A DNA stretch of 64,000 nt. Origin: an uncultured Clostridia bacterium. Lineage in GTDB: Bacteria; Bacillota; Clostridia; Oscillospirales; Ruminococcaceae. Positions 63,118-64,000 of this stretch are shown here, piece after piece (the first letter of the stretch is position 1; each line of letters starts with the position of its first letter). The notes under the pieces are model-generated. The model searched no databases, was not told the origin of the DNA, and worked only from the letters and a program-made list of their open reading frames with translations. Both the position numbers and the translations under genes were made by a program. The stretch covers positions 94,455 to 158,454 of the forward strand of contig CANRFB010000002.1 in the NCBI GenBank assembly GCA_947629785.1, written 5' to 3'.

Positions 63118-64000
63118 TTACAGAAATTTCCCCATGAACCATACATTTTCCGCGCGGAACTCCCTGCCGTTCAGGTAGGAAAGGCAACCGCTTTCGGAAG
63201 TGAAATCAAATTTCAGCTTATAGGAATACAGCGCCTGTGTTTTTATGCCGAACTCCCTGTTTACCCTGTTGATGCCGTATTTCCCATCGCCCAGAAGCGG
63301 ACAGCCGATATAGGCAAGGTGCGCCCGTATCTGATGGGTACGCCCCGTGTGGAGTTTCACTTCCAGCAGAGAAAGTTTCCCGTCCGATTTCAGAACGGTA
63401 TATTCGGTAATGATAGTCTTGTTTTCGGGGGTTTTCCTGCCGCTGACCTTTACGGTATTTGAAGCGGAGTCCTTTTCAAGATAAGCCGTGAGAATGTCGT
63501 GGTTCTTGGGCGGTTTCCCCACCACAATGCAAAGGTAGGTCTTTTCTATCTCCCTGTCCTTTATTTTTTGGTTAAGAATACGCAAAGACTCGGCATTTTT
63601 GGCGGCAATTACAATTCCGCCCGTGTTCCTGTCAAGGCGGTTGCAGAGCGCGGGGGCAAAGCTGTTTTCGCTTTCGGGGGAATACTCGCCCTTTTCGTAA
63701 AGATAGCGTTTCAGGCGGTTTATGACGGTATCGGCTGTGTTGTCGTTGTCCTCGTGGACTACCATGCCGTTTTTCTTGTCTATTAAAATTATATTTTCGT
63801 CCTCGTAAATTATGACAAGCTGTGATGGAACGTTCATAAACTCATTTTCGGAGAATGTACCGAAAAACTCGTCGTTTATGTACATCTGCACAATATCCCC
63901 CTCGGCAAGTCTGGTTGAAATTCCCCCCCGCCTGCCGTTTATCTTTATCCGCTTGTTCCGTATAGCCTTATACATCATGCCCTGCGGAAGTTTCGGGACT
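63118..64000 (-). CDS. RluA-family 23S rRNA/tRNA pseudouridine synthase, partial (N-terminus outside window)
   Basis: The frame stays open to the right edge. The codons before the track ATG at 63978 read PKLPQG, which joins MMYKAIRNKRIKINGRR as an S4 RNA-binding domain, so the true start lies outside. The catalytic domain has IIYEDENIILIDKKNGMVVHED, then ALCNRLDRNTGGIVIAAKN with the catalytic Asp (His of the usual HRLD is Asn here). ITEYTVLKSDGKLSLLEVKLHTGRTHQIRAHLAYIGCPLLGDGKYG is the classic RluA signature. It converts uridine to pseudouridine in structured RNA; the exact target is unknown. Confidence 0.92.
   Translation of the reverse strand, partial: VPKLPQGMMYKAIRNKRIKINGRRGGISTRLAEGDIVQMYINDEFFGTFSENEFMNVPSQLVIIYEDENIILIDKKNGMVVHEDNDNTADTVINRLKRYLYEKGEYSPESENSFAPALCNRLDRNTGGIVIAAKNAESLRILNQKIKDREIEKTYLCIVVGKPPKNHDILTAYLEKDSASNTVKVSGRKTPENKTIITEYTVLKSDGKLSLLEVKLHTGRTHQIRAHLAYIGCPLLGDGKYGINRVNREFGIKTQALYSYKLKFDFTSESGCLSYLNGREFRAENVWFMGKFL

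Overview
The window looks like chromosome from a low-to-moderate GC gut Firmicute, most like Ruminococcus or another Oscillospiraceae/Clostridia. The evidence is Gram-positive type ribosome binding sites (AAAGGAG/GGAGG) before nearly every gene, consensus TTGACA-17-TATAAT promoters, class Clostridia families (DUF6514, TIGR03905 TSCPD, the AspT/MocR-type aminotransferase), a THF riboswitch in front of an ECF FolT, and L-fucose and pentose catabolism. No rRNA, tRNA, prophage, CRISPR array or intact insertion sequence was seen. This assignment is inference; no database search was possible.

Layout. 1-717: truncated foldase-like lipoprotein. 718-1699: gene-free, holding a 0.6 kb element with about 130 bp self-folding inverted arms. 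1700-6165: housekeeping operon rpiB-upp-glmS-GT2-ppa. 6472-10807: flavin-reductase-like protein, then a divergent MATE / amidohydrolase / MATE operon. 11039-11768: HEPN-MNT pair. 12170-13369: ssrA, smpB, DUF6514. 13575-16190: clpB. 16563-21110: EAL protein, nadA and GGDEF protein. 21304-22581: aminotransferase. 22717-24138: a PD-(D/E)XK Rpn-type gene followed by two small genes that repeat its own C-terminal start region. 24340-30066: fucose operon fucA-fucO-fucU-fucK-fucI. 30299-35672: hybrid sensor kinase joined to a pentulose kinase, araD and a GNAT gene. 35718-43943: metY, manA, MATE, glk, two small genes, ilvD and a secreted small protein. 43992-46520: a sugar-isomerase/acyl-CoA-synthetase fusion. 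47337-55198: rpoBC. 55599-64000: P-loop ATPase, pfkA, folT under its riboswitch, an unknown gene, YdcF-type protein, TSCPD protein, malic enzyme, PHP phosphoesterase and a truncated RluA pseudouridine synthase.

Three dispersed or structured repeat types run through the intergenic space. Family A (GAGTTAAGAGTTGAGAG ends and GCAGGCTGAGCCTGC hairpins) lies at six loci and nearly always abuts a stop codon, sometimes supplying it, or the CCA end of ssrA. Family B (about 250 bp, chained GC-rich palindromes) occurs at 16.2 and 59.5 kb; the second copy sits between two halves of a duplicated terminator. The third is the single large inverted-arm element at 0.9-1.5 kb.

The most interesting locus is the Rpn-type gene. 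Its reading frame contains an internal SD-ATG that would yield a 55-residue C-terminal protein, and the same SD-ATG-anchor cassette is repeated twice downstream with divergent bodies. This is the arrangement expected for a nuclease with an intragenic regulator or antitoxin and extra stand-alone copies of it. The isomerase/acyl-CoA ligase fusion, a CIRCE-identical palindrome with no chaperone gene beside it, and the strongly acidic C-terminal extension of RpoB also stand out.
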